A stretch of 64,000 nt of DNA from GCA-002701455 sp964342575 (GTDB lineage: Bacteria; Pseudomonadota; Alphaproteobacteria; Thalassobaculales; Thalassobaculaceae): assembly GCA_964342575.1 (NCBI GenBank), contig CAYFGZ010000003.1, positions 1 through 64,000 of the forward strand. Direction: 5' to 3'. Below, piece by piece: positions 1 through 9,627 of the stretch; position 1 is the stretch's first letter, and each line of letters starts with the position of its first letter. The position numbers were made by a program, and so were the translations under genes. The notes under the pieces are model-generated. The model searched no databases. It worked only from the letters and a program-made list of their open reading frames with translations, and was not told where the DNA came from.

Positions 1-2
1 TA

Positions 3-770
3 TTAAAACGAATAATGGTTACTAATGATGATGGGATCAACGGTCCGGGTTTAAGTGTGGCTGAAGAGATTGCAAGTAAGTTAGGGGAAGAAGTCTGGAC
101 AGTTGCTCCGGATGCGGACTGCAGTGGCGGATCACGTCAGATAAATTTACACAAACCGCTTCGACTTAAACAATATGGAGACACAAAATTTTCTGTGAGT
201 GGATCTCCTGCTGATTGCGTAATGCTTGGTGTAGGGGAGGTTATGAAAGGGATAGATATTGATTTGGTGATATCTGGTGTCAATGCTGGAGTGAATATTG
301 GTGGTGATGTAGGATTTAGTGGTACTGTTGGTGCGGCGATGACGGCTGATGTCTTAGGTGTCCCGGGGGTAGCACTAAGCCAAGCCTGGAAGGAGCGCCA
401 AAATATTCCATGGGACTCTTCCAGAGTTTGGTTGCCAAAAATACTTGAACTCTTGATACAAAATGATATGTGGCCATGGAATTTCATACCAAACATAAAC
501 GTACCTTCGGTTAGTCCCGGAGACGTAGTTGGTGCCCGGATATCGAATCAAGGAAGAAGTACTCATGTGGCTCCTGCTATAGAGAAGAGAGTCGATTTGC
601 GACAACAGGAGTATTTTTGGCTTTATATTTCAAAGGAACACAGTCAACCGGCTGATGATGAAGACATAGCGGTATTGCGAAATGGGGAGATCTCGGTAAC
701 ACCGTTGACACGGTCAATAACCGACCATGTTGCGTCAAATAGGCTTAAATCCATTTTTTCTAATATTTAG
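3..770 (+). CDS. surE: 5'/3'-nucleotidase SurE, 5' end cut by the window
   Basis: SurE dephosphorylates nucleoside 5'- and 3'-monophosphates in the cytoplasm and is a stationary-phase survival protein. The family signature TNDDG is present, with the metal-binding Asp pair, a following A-P-D loop with a Ser, and SGVNAGVNIG carrying the metal-binding Asn. The first ATG is base 15, but the in-frame codons before it read L-K-R-I, matching the usual M-R-I-x-x-x-NDD start. The true start codon is therefore probably just left of base 1 and base 15 is internal. About 250 residues are visible, normal for the family. The rest of its operon (often pcm) is outside the window. Confidence 0.92.
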   Translation, partial: LKRIMVTNDDGINGPGLSVAEEIASKLGEEVWTVAPDADCSGGSRQINLHKPLRLKQYGDTKFSVSGSPADCVMLGVGEVMKGIDIDLVISGVNAGVNIGGDVGFSGTVGAAMTADVLGVPGVALSQAWKERQNIPWDSSRVWLPKILELLIQNDMWPWNFIPNINVPSVSPGDVVGARISNQGRSTHVAPAIEKRVDLRQQEYFWLYISKEHSQPADDEDIAVLRNGEISVTPLTRSITDHVASNRLKSIFSNI

Positions 771-977
771 ATATTAGAATTACTGATAAGCAATTGATTT
801 AAAGTAGTTATATTTGTTTTAATATTTCACATAAGGATGTGGTTGCTAAAACCTATAGTCTTGGCATTTAATTATGGATGATCATCGATAACTACACTTG
901 ATGTGAGAATAGACGTATATCAAGCTGCAGGGATTGGGTTATCGAAAATGAACGCCGTTTTTAAAAAGGGGGTTAAA

Positions 978-2624
978 ATGCTCAAGGGACGTATGATGGA
1001 AATGCCACTACTGATTTCGAGTATAATCGATTATGCGGCGGACGTTAGGGGTGACGCGGAAATCGTATCCAAGACCGTTGAAGGCGATATTCATCGTTAT
1101 ACTTACATGGATGCTTATAGACGGACATGCAAGCTAGCCAATGCTTTGAAGGAACTTGGGATCAAGGAAGGTGATCGAGTGGCTACATTGGCCTGGAATA
1201 CCTATCGCCACTTTGAATTATATTATGCGACAGCCGGGATAGGTGCTGTTTGCCACACTATTAATCCGCGTCTTTTTTCCGAGCAAATAATTTATGTTGT
1301 CAATCATGCACGAGACCGCCTCTTATTCTTAGATCTCACCTTCGTTCACTTGATTACCCCATTAATAGATAAATTTCCTGATGATATGCGGTACGTTGCT
1401 CTTTGTAAAAAAAATGATATTCCCGATTGTGAAATACCCGATATTATTTGCTTTGAAGACCTTATAGAGGGTCAATCGACCTCAATTAGATGGCCCCAAT
1501 TAGATGAACGCGCGGCGTCGTCGCTGTGCTATACGTCGGGGACAACTGGGAACCCAAAGGGTGTTCTTTATTCCAACAGATCAACACTTTTACACACTTT
1601 TGGGATGTTAACATTTGCAGCTGATGTCGGTCTTACTCCTTCTTCTGTTGTCCTCCCAGTAGTACCATTGTTCCACGCTAACGCGTGGGGTTTGCCGTTC
1701 GCTGTACCTCTCGTTGGAGCTAAACTGGTATTACCGGGACCGGGTCTGGATGGGAGTAGTTTATTCAGTTTGATGGATAATGAACACGTTGTGGCAGCTT
1801 GGGGAGTTCCGACAATTTGGTTGAGTTTATTGGCAGAAATGCGAAAAAAAGGAAGAAAGCCAACAAGTTTTGCACATATGCTATCTGGGGGCTCGGCGGT
1901 TCCAGAATCGATGATTTCGGAACTTGAAAAAGACTTTGACGTAAATGTTACCCACGGCTGGGGGATGACGGAACTTAGCCCGGTAGGGTCCACGAGTACA
2001 TTAGGATCGCAGGCCCAAAAATTATCCATGGATGAGCGTGTAGAACTAAAAACTTATCAAGGACGTCGGATGTACTCAGTAGAAATGAGGATAGTGGATG
2101 AAGACGAGAAGATCCTTCCACATGATGGAGAAGCATTTGGCGAACTCCAAGTGCGAGGACACGCGGTTATCGATGGCTATCACGATGACGTTGAAGCAAG
2201 TGATGCCGCGATGACACAAGATGGCTGGTTAAGGACTGGTGACGTGGCGAAGATTAATCCCAACGGATTTATGATGTTGGTTGATCGCACAAAAGACCTA
2301 ATAAAATCGGGTGGGGAATGGATAAGTTCTATTGATCTTGAAAACGCGGCGCAGGGGCATCCGGCTATTGTGGAATGTGCGGTAATTGCTGCAGCACATC
2401 CTCGCTGGGAAGAACGTCCATTGTTGATAGCTGTAATTGATGGAGGAGCAGAGTTGTCTTTAACCGATATTAACAATTATTTAAGTGATAAGGTGGCCAA
2501 ATGGTGGTTGCCTGATGATGTAGTGTTTGTTGAAGAATTGCCGCATACAGCAACAGGAAAGATCTCAAAGTTAACTTTAAGGGAGCAATACAAAGATTTT
2601 GTCCTGTCGACGATAAAGAATTAG
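978..2624 (+). CDS. Acyl-CoA ligase (AMP-forming, fatty-acyl-CoA synthetase type)
   Basis: This enzyme activates a carboxylic acid to its CoA thioester through an acyl-adenylate. The P-loop-like motif YTSGTTGNPKGV lies near residue 185, the GWGMTE adenylate motif near 325, TGD near 420, and the catalytic lysine motif TGKISK near 530. I chose ATG 978, preceded by a GGGGG run, rather than GTG 903, because the N-terminus MLKGRMMEMPLLISS matches medium/long-chain ligases that start MLKGxM. Length is 548 residues. It lies 40 bp before hyuA, so the three genes may be one transcript. The substrate cannot be read from sequence; medium-chain or aromatic acids are possible. Confidence 0.9.
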   Translation: MLKGRMMEMPLLISSIIDYAADVRGDAEIVSKTVEGDIHRYTYMDAYRRTCKLANALKELGIKEGDRVATLAWNTYRHFELYYATAGIGAVCHTINPRLFSEQIIYVVNHARDRLLFLDLTFVHLITPLIDKFPDDMRYVALCKKNDIPDCEIPDIICFEDLIEGQSTSIRWPQLDERAASSLCYTSGTTGNPKGVLYSNRSTLLHTFGMLTFAADVGLTPSSVVLPVVPLFHANAWGLPFAVPLVGAKLVLPGPGLDGSSLFSLMDNEHVVAAWGVPTIWLSLLAEMRKKGRKPTSFAHMLSGGSAVPESMISELEKDFDVNVTHGWGMTELSPVGSTSTLGSQAQKLSMDERVELKTYQGRRMYSVEMRIVDEDEKILPHDGEAFGELQVRGHAVIDGYHDDVEASDAAMTQDGWLRTGDVAKINPNGFMMLVDRTKDLIKSGGEWISSIDLENAAQGHPAIVECAVIAAAHPRWEERPLLIAVIDGGAELSLTDINNYLSDKVAKWWLPDDVVFVEELPHTATGKISKLTLREQYKDFVLSTIKN

Positions 2625-2664
2625 TAATTTTGTGAAGTAACATATGACTTGGAAAGAAAATTAA

Positions 2665-4776
2665 ATGCTGGAAATAAAAGATGCAGTGAGGATGGCGGTA
2701 GACGTAGGAGGTACATTCACAGATGTCGCTTTAGAACACCCAAGAAGGTGGGTAACAACAAAAGTCCTAACGACACCCGAAGCTCCGGAAAAAGGGGTCA
2801 TTAGCGGAATCAAACAGGCGCTCGCCGAGGGGAAATTTCTGGCGAAGGACGTCAAAATTCTCATTCACGGCACAACACTGGCAACTAATGCACTAATCGA
2901 GCGGAAAGGCGCGAGGGTTGCCTTGATAACTACAGAAGGGTTGCGGGATTCTGTAGAAATGGCTCAGGAAAATAGGTTTGAGCAATATGATATTAACATT
3001 GATCGCCCAGCACCATTAGTACCGAGATATCTTCGCTGGGGAGTAAGGGAGAGGTTGAATGTTGACGGAGATGTTCTTGTAAAATTAGAAGAAGAGTCGG
3101 TCAAAGCATTGTTGCCAAAAATCGACGAGTATGCGATTGGATCAATTGCTGTTGGATTAATTCACTCTTATGCAAATTCAGACCATGAAGAGCGAGTTGG
3201 GGAGTTGCTATCTTCTGCTCGACCAGATCTATCGGTTACATTATCGAGCCAAGTATGTCCCGAAATACGGGAATACGAGCGACAATCAACGGCGTGTGCA
3301 AATGCATATGTTCAACCATTGATGTCTCGCTACCTTAAAGAGCTGGATAAGGAGTTGAAAGGTCTGGGTTTGCTCTGTCCATTTTTACTTATGACATCAG
3401 GTGGTGGGCTTACCACGTTAGACACCGCTATTAAATTCCCTGTTAGATTAGTAGAGTCGGGGCCAGCAGGAGGTGCTATTCTGGCGACAGAGATAGCGAA
3501 AGAATGTGGTATTTCGGATGTTCTGTCATTTGATATGGGTGGAACGACAGCTAAGATATGCTTAATCGACAATTTCGCGCCGCAAATGACTAGGACTTTT
3601 GAAGTGGCGCGTGTGTACAGGAATTTGAAAGGAAGTGGGTTGCCGCTGCGTATACCGGCTATTGAAATGGTAGAAATTGGGGCAGGCGGTGGTTCCGTAG
3701 CAAAATTGGATGTCATGAATCGTATAGCAGTCGGACCAGAGAGCGCTGGGGCGGTTCCAGGGCCGGCATGTTATGGACAAGGTGGAAAGAACGCTACGGT
3801 GACTGACGCCGATGTGATATTAGGAAGAATTGACCCTAGTGAATTTGCCGGTGGTTCTGTGAACTTGGAACCTGAGAAGGCGATGGCCGCTTTGATGGAA
3901 AATGTGGGCGTAGGATTGAATCTCACTGAAACACTTGCGGCTTTTGGGGTATCCGAGATAGTAGACGAAAATATGGCAAACGCAGCTAGGGTGCATGCCA
4001 TAGAATGGGGTAAGGATATCAGTGCCAGATCTATGATTGCCTTTGGAGGGGCTGCACCGTTGCACGCTCTTAGACTGGCCGAGAAACTAGATATAGATAA
4101 TGTAATAATACCGTCCGGCGCGGGAGTGGGATCTGCAATCGGTTTTTTGAAAGCTCCAATATCCTACGAAGTTGTGAGGAGCCGGTACGTCAGTCTATTG
4201 GAATTTGACCCAGATATTGTAAATAAGTTGATGAATGAGATGTCCCTAGAAGCAAGGGCTATTGTAAGTTCAGGTTCTGATTCTCTAGAACTTCAAGAAC
4301 AGCGACTTGCGTATATGCGGTATCAGGGGCAAGGACATGAAATAGTAGTTCCAGTTCCGGCACGCAATTTAAATCATGCAGACGCCGACACTCTTCGCTG
4401 CCTTTTTGAAGAGGAATATGCTCGATTGTATGGTCGATCGGTTCCAGGGCAAAAACCTGAAGTGTTAAGTTGGACGTTATCTGTAACCGCCCCTAGCCCG
4501 ACGAGGCAGTCAATGTCACAAGAACTCAGTCACAAAGAAAGAACTGATCCTATTTCAAACCGTCAGGTATTCGATTGCAGCGCTTCAACCTTCAGTGCCG
4601 CAAATGTTTACAGACGCGACGATCTCGCCATCAACGCGGATGTGGAAGGGCCGGCGGTTGTAATTGAAAGCCAAACGACCACTATTATCCCGGAAGGATG
4701 TTGTTTCAGTGTAAATAAATATGGTCACTTAGTAATACGAAGGAAGAAAAGCGAGGCGGTTAGCAATGCAAAATAA
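2665..4776 (+). CDS. hyuA: Hydantoinase/oxoprolinase family subunit A (HyuA)
   Basis: HyuA-type proteins use ATP to activate a cyclic amide (N-methylhydantoin, 5-oxoproline) or a related carboxylation substrate, and work with HyuB. The N-terminal actin-like ATPase motif DVGGTFTDVAL is near residue 12, HGTTLATNAL near 68, and the second phosphate-binding motif DMGGTTAK near 290. The 703-residue length is typical. The stop overlaps the hyuB start by 11 bp, implying translational coupling. The family also includes acetone and acetophenone carboxylase subunits, which cannot be excluded; no third, small carboxylase subunit gene is nearby. Confidence 0.92.
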   Translation: MLEIKDAVRMAVDVGGTFTDVALEHPRRWVTTKVLTTPEAPEKGVISGIKQALAEGKFLAKDVKILIHGTTLATNALIERKGARVALITTEGLRDSVEMAQENRFEQYDINIDRPAPLVPRYLRWGVRERLNVDGDVLVKLEEESVKALLPKIDEYAIGSIAVGLIHSYANSDHEERVGELLSSARPDLSVTLSSQVCPEIREYERQSTACANAYVQPLMSRYLKELDKELKGLGLLCPFLLMTSGGGLTTLDTAIKFPVRLVESGPAGGAILATEIAKECGISDVLSFDMGGTTAKICLIDNFAPQMTRTFEVARVYRNLKGSGLPLRIPAIEMVEIGAGGGSVAKLDVMNRIAVGPESAGAVPGPACYGQGGKNATVTDADVILGRIDPSEFAGGSVNLEPEKAMAALMENVGVGLNLTETLAAFGVSEIVDENMANAARVHAIEWGKDISARSMIAFGGAAPLHALRLAEKLDIDNVIIPSGAGVGSAIGFLKAPISYEVVRSRYVSLLEFDPDIVNKLMNEMSLEARAIVSSGSDSLELQEQRLAYMRYQGQGHEIVVPVPARNLNHADADTLRCLFEEEYARLYGRSVPGQKPEVLSWTLSVTAPSPTRQSMSQELSHKERTDPISNRQVFDCSASTFSAANVYRRDDLAINADVEGPAVVIESQTTTIIPEGCCFSVNKYGHLVIRRKKSEAVSNAK

Positions 4777-6433
4777 TAATGCCCTAGAGCAGATAAGTAT
4801 GCAAATTCAGTGGAACCGTTTGCTCTCGGTAGTTGAGGAGCAGGCCCAGGTTCTGGTGCGAACGGCGTTTTCGACGGCCGCTCGAGAAGCTGGTGATATT
4901 TCAGCCGGGGTTTTTGACTCAGGAGGGCAGATGTTAGCGCAAGCTGTAACTGGGACGCCTGGACATGTTAATGCTATGGCAGCGTCAGTTGGTTCATTTT
5001 TAGAGGTATTTCCCCTTGAGGCAATGGAAGAGGGGGATGTTTATGTGACTAATGACCCTTGGAAGGGAACTGGACATCTTAATGACTTTACCGTTGTGAC
5101 ACCAACATTTAAGGATGGTGAAATAGTGGCTTTATTTGCATGCACAACGCATGTTGTAGACGTTGGTGGACGAGGTTTTGGGGCTGATGGAAGGCAGGTG
5201 TATGAAGAAGGTTTGAATATTCCAATTATGCCAATGGCAAAACACGGAGAGTTTTCCGAACAGCTTTTTTCAATTATTCGAGCGAATGTTCGGAACCCGA
5301 TTGAGGTGGAAGGTGACCTATATTCTTTGGCTTCCTGTAATGAAGTTGGCGGCAGGCGCCTTATTGCCATGATGGATGAGTTTCGACTCCCTAATTTGGA
5401 CCAACTAAGTCACCACATTGTTGAAACTTCTAATAAAGGCATGTTGGAGGAGGTTAGGGCGTTAAAGTTCGGTTCATATAAGAATTCTATGCGAATAGAT
5501 GGTTATGAAAAGGAACTCGACTTAGTTTGTGAGATGACAATTTCTGAAAATGGTATAGATCTTGACTTCTCAGGAACCTCAGCTACGTCATCATATGGTA
5601 TCAATGTTCCGGTTACCTACACGGAGGCTTATGCAACGTTTGGCATTAGATGTGTGGTTGGATCGCAGGTACCAAATAATGCCGGCTCGTTAGCTCCAGT
5701 CAGAATTAAAGCTCCGGTTGGTTGTATTTTAAATGCACCTCATCCAGCCGCAGTCACTGGGCGTCATGTGATTGGGCAAATGCTTCCCGATGTGGTTTTG
5801 GGCTGTTTAAATCAAGTTATACCGGACAGGGTGCCTGCAGAAGGAACGTCTTGTTTATGGAATCCTGTTTTGTTGGGTGGTCATGGTTTAACTGATGAAG
5901 ATTATGGATCAGCTCAACCATTTGCTATGAATACTTTTCATTCGGGTGGAACGGGTGCACGTCCGTCTAAAGACGGGCTAGATGCCACGGCTTTTCCTTC
6001 GGGGGTTAGAAACACTCCTATAGAGATAAATGAAACGATTGCGCCTTTAATATTTTGGAAAAAGGAATACCGGACAGATAGTGGGGGACCTGGTACTCAT
6101 AGAGGAGGAGTGGGGCAGGTGATGGAAATATCTCATTCAGAAGACGCTCCTTTTGCCATTAATTCTATGTTCGACCGGGTTATTCATCCCCCGCGAGGGC
6201 GGAATGGTGGAGGAAACGGGCAAACGGGACAAATTTATCTAAAATCTGGTCAGTCTTTGAAAGGAAAGGGTCGGCAAAGTGTCCCAACTGGTGATCGATT
6301 AGTTATAGAAATGCCGGGCGGCGGCGGCCTAGGGGATGCAAAAAGACGAGACCGTCAAAAGATAAAAGACGATCTCCGTAATGGATTAATCAGCAAGGAA
6401 CACGCCAAACGTGAATATGGATTTTCTTTTTAA
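4766..6433 (+). CDS. hyuB: Hydantoinase/oxoprolinase family subunit B (HyuB)
   Basis: Partner of HyuA; together they carry out ATP-dependent hydrolysis of a cyclic amide or a related reaction. Family features are visible: the N-terminal block with AREAGDISAGVFD, the NDPWKGTGHLNDF motif near residue 95, and the glycine-rich C-terminal blocks GGPGTHRGG and MPGGGGLGD. Length is 555 residues, usual for HyuB. The ATG at 4766 lies inside the hyuA end and has GAGGCGG upstream as ribosome binding site. The next gene is a major-facilitator transporter in the same direction, consistent with an uptake-plus-degradation unit. Confidence 0.92.
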   Translation: MQNNNALEQISMQIQWNRLLSVVEEQAQVLVRTAFSTAAREAGDISAGVFDSGGQMLAQAVTGTPGHVNAMAASVGSFLEVFPLEAMEEGDVYVTNDPWKGTGHLNDFTVVTPTFKDGEIVALFACTTHVVDVGGRGFGADGRQVYEEGLNIPIMPMAKHGEFSEQLFSIIRANVRNPIEVEGDLYSLASCNEVGGRRLIAMMDEFRLPNLDQLSHHIVETSNKGMLEEVRALKFGSYKNSMRIDGYEKELDLVCEMTISENGIDLDFSGTSATSSYGINVPVTYTEAYATFGIRCVVGSQVPNNAGSLAPVRIKAPVGCILNAPHPAAVTGRHVIGQMLPDVVLGCLNQVIPDRVPAEGTSCLWNPVLLGGHGLTDEDYGSAQPFAMNTFHSGGTGARPSKDGLDATAFPSGVRNTPIEINETIAPLIFWKKEYRTDSGGPGTHRGGVGQVMEISHSEDAPFAINSMFDRVIHPPRGRNGGGNGQTGQIYLKSGQSLKGKGRQSVPTGDRLVIEMPGGGGLGDAKRRDRQKIKDDLRNGLISKEHAKREYGFSF

Positions 6434-6479
6434 TCGGTTCTTTTAATAGAATTTATTAGAGAGTTTAAATGATATCGTT

Positions 6480-7994
6480 ATGATTCAGAGCCCTAGGCTG
6501 CCCGGCATATTTAGTGTCGGTTTAAAGCTTTGGTTAATACTTTTAATGGTTCAACTATCGAATATGTTGTTCGGGATGACCATTACGATTGCTAATGTAG
6601 TTTTACCACAAATAAAAGGTACTATGTCCGTAAGCCAGGACGAGGCGTCTTGGTCTATTACACTAAATCTCGTGGCTGCAGCGGTGGCAACGCCGCTGAC
6701 CGGCTGGTTGGCTGGACGGTTGGGTTGGCGTTTTTTAATGTTTGGAACAGTATTGGGGTTTACTCTGTGCTCGTTACTATGCGGACTAGCACCGAATCTA
6801 GAAAGTTTAATAATATTTCGAGTGGGGCAAGGAATATTTGGTGCGCCAATTATGCCGCTGGGGCAGGCTATTATTTTATCAACTTTTCCCAGGCACCTTC
6901 AGCCCACAGCTATTGTATTGTGGGGTGTAGGAGCAGTATTTGGGCCAGTTATTGGACCGGTAATAGGGAGTATGATGGCGGAGGCATATAATTGGCGAGC
7001 CGCATTTTTCGTCTTGGTTCCTGTTGGTATAGGTACGCTGTTTTGTACTTGGTTCGCTTTGGCTGATTATGATCGATCGGAGAGAGATAGGTTTGATTGG
7101 CTTGGCTTCATTACCTTATCAGCTGCAATTATTGCACTTCAGCTAATTTTCGATCGTGGACACAGGCTGGACTGGTATGACTCAAACATAATAGTTGGAT
7201 TAACTTTTATCGGCTGCATATCATTCTGGATATTTATTATTCACTGTTGTTTCGCCAATCAACCATTCATAAATTTGAGAATTTTTCTAGATAGAAATTT
7301 TAGTCTTGGCACAGTCATTTCCTTTGTAATGGGGACGTTAGCATTCACGGGGTTAGTGCTATTCCCTAGTCTATTGCACGATCTAAGAGGCTACCCCGAC
7401 AGTATCATTGGCCTTTTAGTCGGATCTAGGGGGCTCGGAAATTGGTTGGCGTTTCTAGTTATTATACCTCTAACTCGATTGGCACCGCGTTTATCAGTGG
7501 CATCAGGGCTCCTTATTCAGGCATTTGCTAGCTATATGATGGCCCGGTTCGATTTGAATGTAACGAATTTTGATATTGTCTGGACAAATATGCTTTTAGG
7601 TTTTGGACAAAGCATAGCATTTACGCCGATGGCTATTTTAGCGTTTGCGACTTTACCAAAGTTAAGGGTAACAGAAGGAACAACCATATTTACTCTCATG
7701 AGGAATTTTGGCTCTAGTATATTTATATCCCTTTCTGTACTTGTACTCTTGCGTTCTACTTCGGAAAATTATTCAAATATGTCGGAAAATATTTCGATGT
7801 TTTATGAATCGAACGTTTTGCCAGTACTGCCAGTACAATGGCAGTTAGGACAAAATTTGGGACTATTGCAGCTCTCTCTAGAGATCGAAAAACAGGCATC
7901 AATGATTGGTTATATCAATTCTTTTCATCTTATGGCGATCGTAGCTATTTTAGCGACTCCCTTGGCAGTTTTAATGCGACCTGTACCAAAATAA
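6480..7994 (+). CDS. MFS transporter, DHA2 (EmrB/QacA) type
   Basis: Integral membrane transporter of about 14 predicted hydrophobic segments, 504 residues. It has the DHA2 family signatures LPQIKGTMSVSQDEASW after helix 1, a loop motif GRLGWRFLM, and GxGxxxGPxxGP-type glycine motif GVGAVFGPVIGPVIG in helix 5. This family uses the proton gradient, usually for drug or metabolite export. Being 46 bp behind hyuB on the same strand, it could export or import a compound linked to the hyu pathway, but the direction and the substrate are unknown. There is no EmrA-type periplasmic adaptor gene next to it. Confidence 0.9.
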   Translation: MIQSPRLPGIFSVGLKLWLILLMVQLSNMLFGMTITIANVVLPQIKGTMSVSQDEASWSITLNLVAAAVATPLTGWLAGRLGWRFLMFGTVLGFTLCSLLCGLAPNLESLIIFRVGQGIFGAPIMPLGQAIILSTFPRHLQPTAIVLWGVGAVFGPVIGPVIGSMMAEAYNWRAAFFVLVPVGIGTLFCTWFALADYDRSERDRFDWLGFITLSAAIIALQLIFDRGHRLDWYDSNIIVGLTFIGCISFWIFIIHCCFANQPFINLRIFLDRNFSLGTVISFVMGTLAFTGLVLFPSLLHDLRGYPDSIIGLLVGSRGLGNWLAFLVIIPLTRLAPRLSVASGLLIQAFASYMMARFDLNVTNFDIVWTNMLLGFGQSIAFTPMAILAFATLPKLRVTEGTTIFTLMRNFGSSIFISLSVLVLLRSTSENYSNMSENISMFYESNVLPVLPVQWQLGQNLGLLQLSLEIEKQASMIGYINSFHLMAIVAILATPLAVLMRPVPK

Positions 7995-8033
7995 ATAGAA
8001 AAAATTGAGATTATGGATTGTATTTGATCCGGC

Positions 8034-8723
8034 TTATTCAAGCAGAGCAACTGCCCTAATAGGGCTTCCAGTCCCGCCTTTGATTTTTAATGGAAAACCT
8101 ATGAATTTAAATCTTCCTTTTCCGATTAACTTATCAAGATGCATTAGGCCTTCCATATGTGTAATGCCTCTCTCTGCGCACGCTATATGGGCTTTAAAGT
8201 TTGGCTCCCCCTCTGGGGCTGGACTAATAGCCTCAACTCCGAACATTGTGATACCCTTGTCGGCAAGCCAGTGGACAGAGTCGACATGAAGGCCAGGAAA
8301 GTCGTGAAGATAAGCGGGAGAACCAAAAAGTCGCTCGTTTACAGCCATGTATATTAACACCGTATCTCGTTTATGTATTACTTGTCCGGAAATTTTTAGA
8401 GCTTTTTCCATTTCTGATACGGTTATCTCGTGTTTTAATTGGACCTGAGATAAATCAAGACATATTGCCTCAGTGAAAAAATTTTCCAGAGGGATTTCAT
8501 CTATGGAAGGTGCATTATCTGCGGGATTGAAGTGGCATGGGGCATCAACGTGTGTTGTAGAATGATCACTTATGGAGAGTGTCAGAGATTTGGATGTAAA
8601 CTTGGTATTCCCTGCCTGTTTGATTTCGCTGTGATCATTCCAAACAGTCATTATAACGGGGGGATGCGAAGGATGGGCTGGGGTCCGATGTTCGATAGTT
8701 CGGCTTAAATCTATCAGAGGCAT
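8034..8723 (-). CDS. Cyclase family protein (kynurenine-formamidase-like metal hydrolase)
   Basis: Predicted cytosolic metal-dependent hydrolase of the KynB/cyclase fold, 229 residues. The metal signature is HSTTHVDAPCHF with His54, His58, Asp60 and His64; canonical enzymes read HxGTHxDxPxH, so the Gly position is Thr here. Family members hydrolyse N-formylkynurenine, isatin or other amides. No tryptophan-catabolic genes (kynA, kynU) are adjacent, so an amide or lactam from the surrounding catabolic genes is a better guess than kynurenine. A clear AGGAG ribosome site precedes the start. It converges with the MFS gene and diverges from the SDR gene. Confidence 0.85.
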   Translation of the reverse strand: MPLIDLSRTIEHRTPAHPSHPPVIMTVWNDHSEIKQAGNTKFTSKSLTLSISDHSTTHVDAPCHFNPADNAPSIDEIPLENFFTEAICLDLSQVQLKHEITVSEMEKALKISGQVIHKRDTVLIYMAVNERLFGSPAYLHDFPGLHVDSVHWLADKGITMFGVEAISPAPEGEPNFKAHIACAERGITHMEGLMHLDKLIGKGRFKFIGFPLKIKGGTGSPIRAVALLE

Positions 8724-8806
8724 AATATAGCTCCTTTAACTTGGATGATAGGTCAACGATTTCATAGATAGCCTTTACCCTATCAGTACCGACCACCTAA
8801 GTTAAT

Positions 8807-8818
8807 AATTGATCAATT
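8807..8818. promoter_or_regulatory. Perfect 12-bp palindrome upstream of the SDR gene (possible operator)
   Basis: AATTGATCAATT reads the same on both strands and lies in the divergent gap between the cyclase and SDR genes, 18 bp before the chosen SDR start. It is AT-rich, so chance occurrence is quite possible. No regulator gene is adjacent. Confidence 0.25.
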
Positions 8819-8835
8819 TTACGGCTAGAAAGAAC

Positions 8836-9546
8836 ATGCATATGCGTCTACTTGAAGATAAAGTGGTTTTAGTTACGGGGGCGGCAGGTAATCTCGGCTA
8901 TGTTGTAGCCCATAAAGTCCTAGAATCGGGGGCCTATTTAGTTGCAACTGACTACGAAGGAGGTAGATTAAAAAAGCAGCTTAAAGAGCGAGAGCGAGTC
9001 TCCGTTTTTCCAGATGTGGATATAAGCAATTATAAAAAATGTCGTAAGTTAATAGGGGCAATTAAGACGAGGTTTAGGAAACTAGACTGTGTTATCTCGA
9101 CAGTCGGTGGGTTTGCGTTTGAAAGTATAGAAAACGGTACTTTTGAAACTTGGCAGATAATGAATAAAATCAATGTAGAGACGTCTTTCAATATAGCGAA
9201 GGCTGCGTCATCAGAGATGTTGTCGGGTTCTAAGGGGGCAATAGTTTTAACTGGCGCACTCGCTGCACTAAATGCGCCTGCGGGCATGGCTGCGTATAGC
9301 TCTGCCAAGGCGGCTGTTATGCGTTTGACTGAGAGTCTGTCCGATGAATTGAAATTAAAAGGAATTAGAGTCAATGCCGTGTTACCGAGTATTATAGATA
9401 CGCCTAAAAACAGAAAAGAAATGCCAGATGCTGATTTCTCTCTATGGGTTTCGCCAGAGGAAGTTGCGGATGTAATGATATTTTTGGCATCCGATTACGC
9501 CAAGGGAGTGACTGGAGCCCTTGTGCCTGTTAATGGCAAAGTTTAG
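8836..9546 (+). CDS. SDR oxidoreductase, dihydropteridine-reductase-like
   Basis: Rossmann-fold short-chain dehydrogenase, 236 residues, with the nucleotide motif TGAAGNLG and the catalytic YSSAK. The usual catalytic Ser, 13 residues before Tyr, is Ala. The segment IRVNAVLPSIIDTPKNRKEMPDADFS strongly recalls quinoid dihydropteridine reductase and its bacterial relatives, which also lack that Ser, so the gene is probably functional and not degraded. ATG 8836 is chosen; a TTG at 8809 would put the palindrome inside the gene. It is followed at 81 bp by an MDR reductase and a MaoC hydratase, suggesting a shared reductive CoA-ester or pterin-like chemistry, unproven. Confidence 0.85.
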   Translation: MHMRLLEDKVVLVTGAAGNLGYVVAHKVLESGAYLVATDYEGGRLKKQLKERERVSVFPDVDISNYKKCRKLIGAIKTRFRKLDCVISTVGGFAFESIENGTFETWQIMNKINVETSFNIAKAASSEMLSGSKGAIVLTGALAALNAPAGMAAYSSAKAAVMRLTESLSDELKLKGIRVNAVLPSIIDTPKNRKEMPDADFSLWVSPEEVADVMIFLASDYAKGVTGALVPVNGKV

Positions 9547-9627
9547 TTCAGTTGAGGAGTACCGGTATAAATATTAAGAAAAAAAGTCATTTTAACTGGA
9601 GAACAGAAACAAATTGAGGAGTATGGC

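Noticed and set aside
3..14. ATG at base 15 as the surE start
   Set aside because: In-frame codons upstream continue the conserved N-terminus (L-K-R-I before M-V-T-N-D-D), so the start is probably outside the window.
8034..8723. Kynurenine pathway gene kynB
   Set aside because: The fold and metal motif match, but no other tryptophan-degradation gene is present and the Gly in the HxGTHxD motif is replaced, so the name is not supported.
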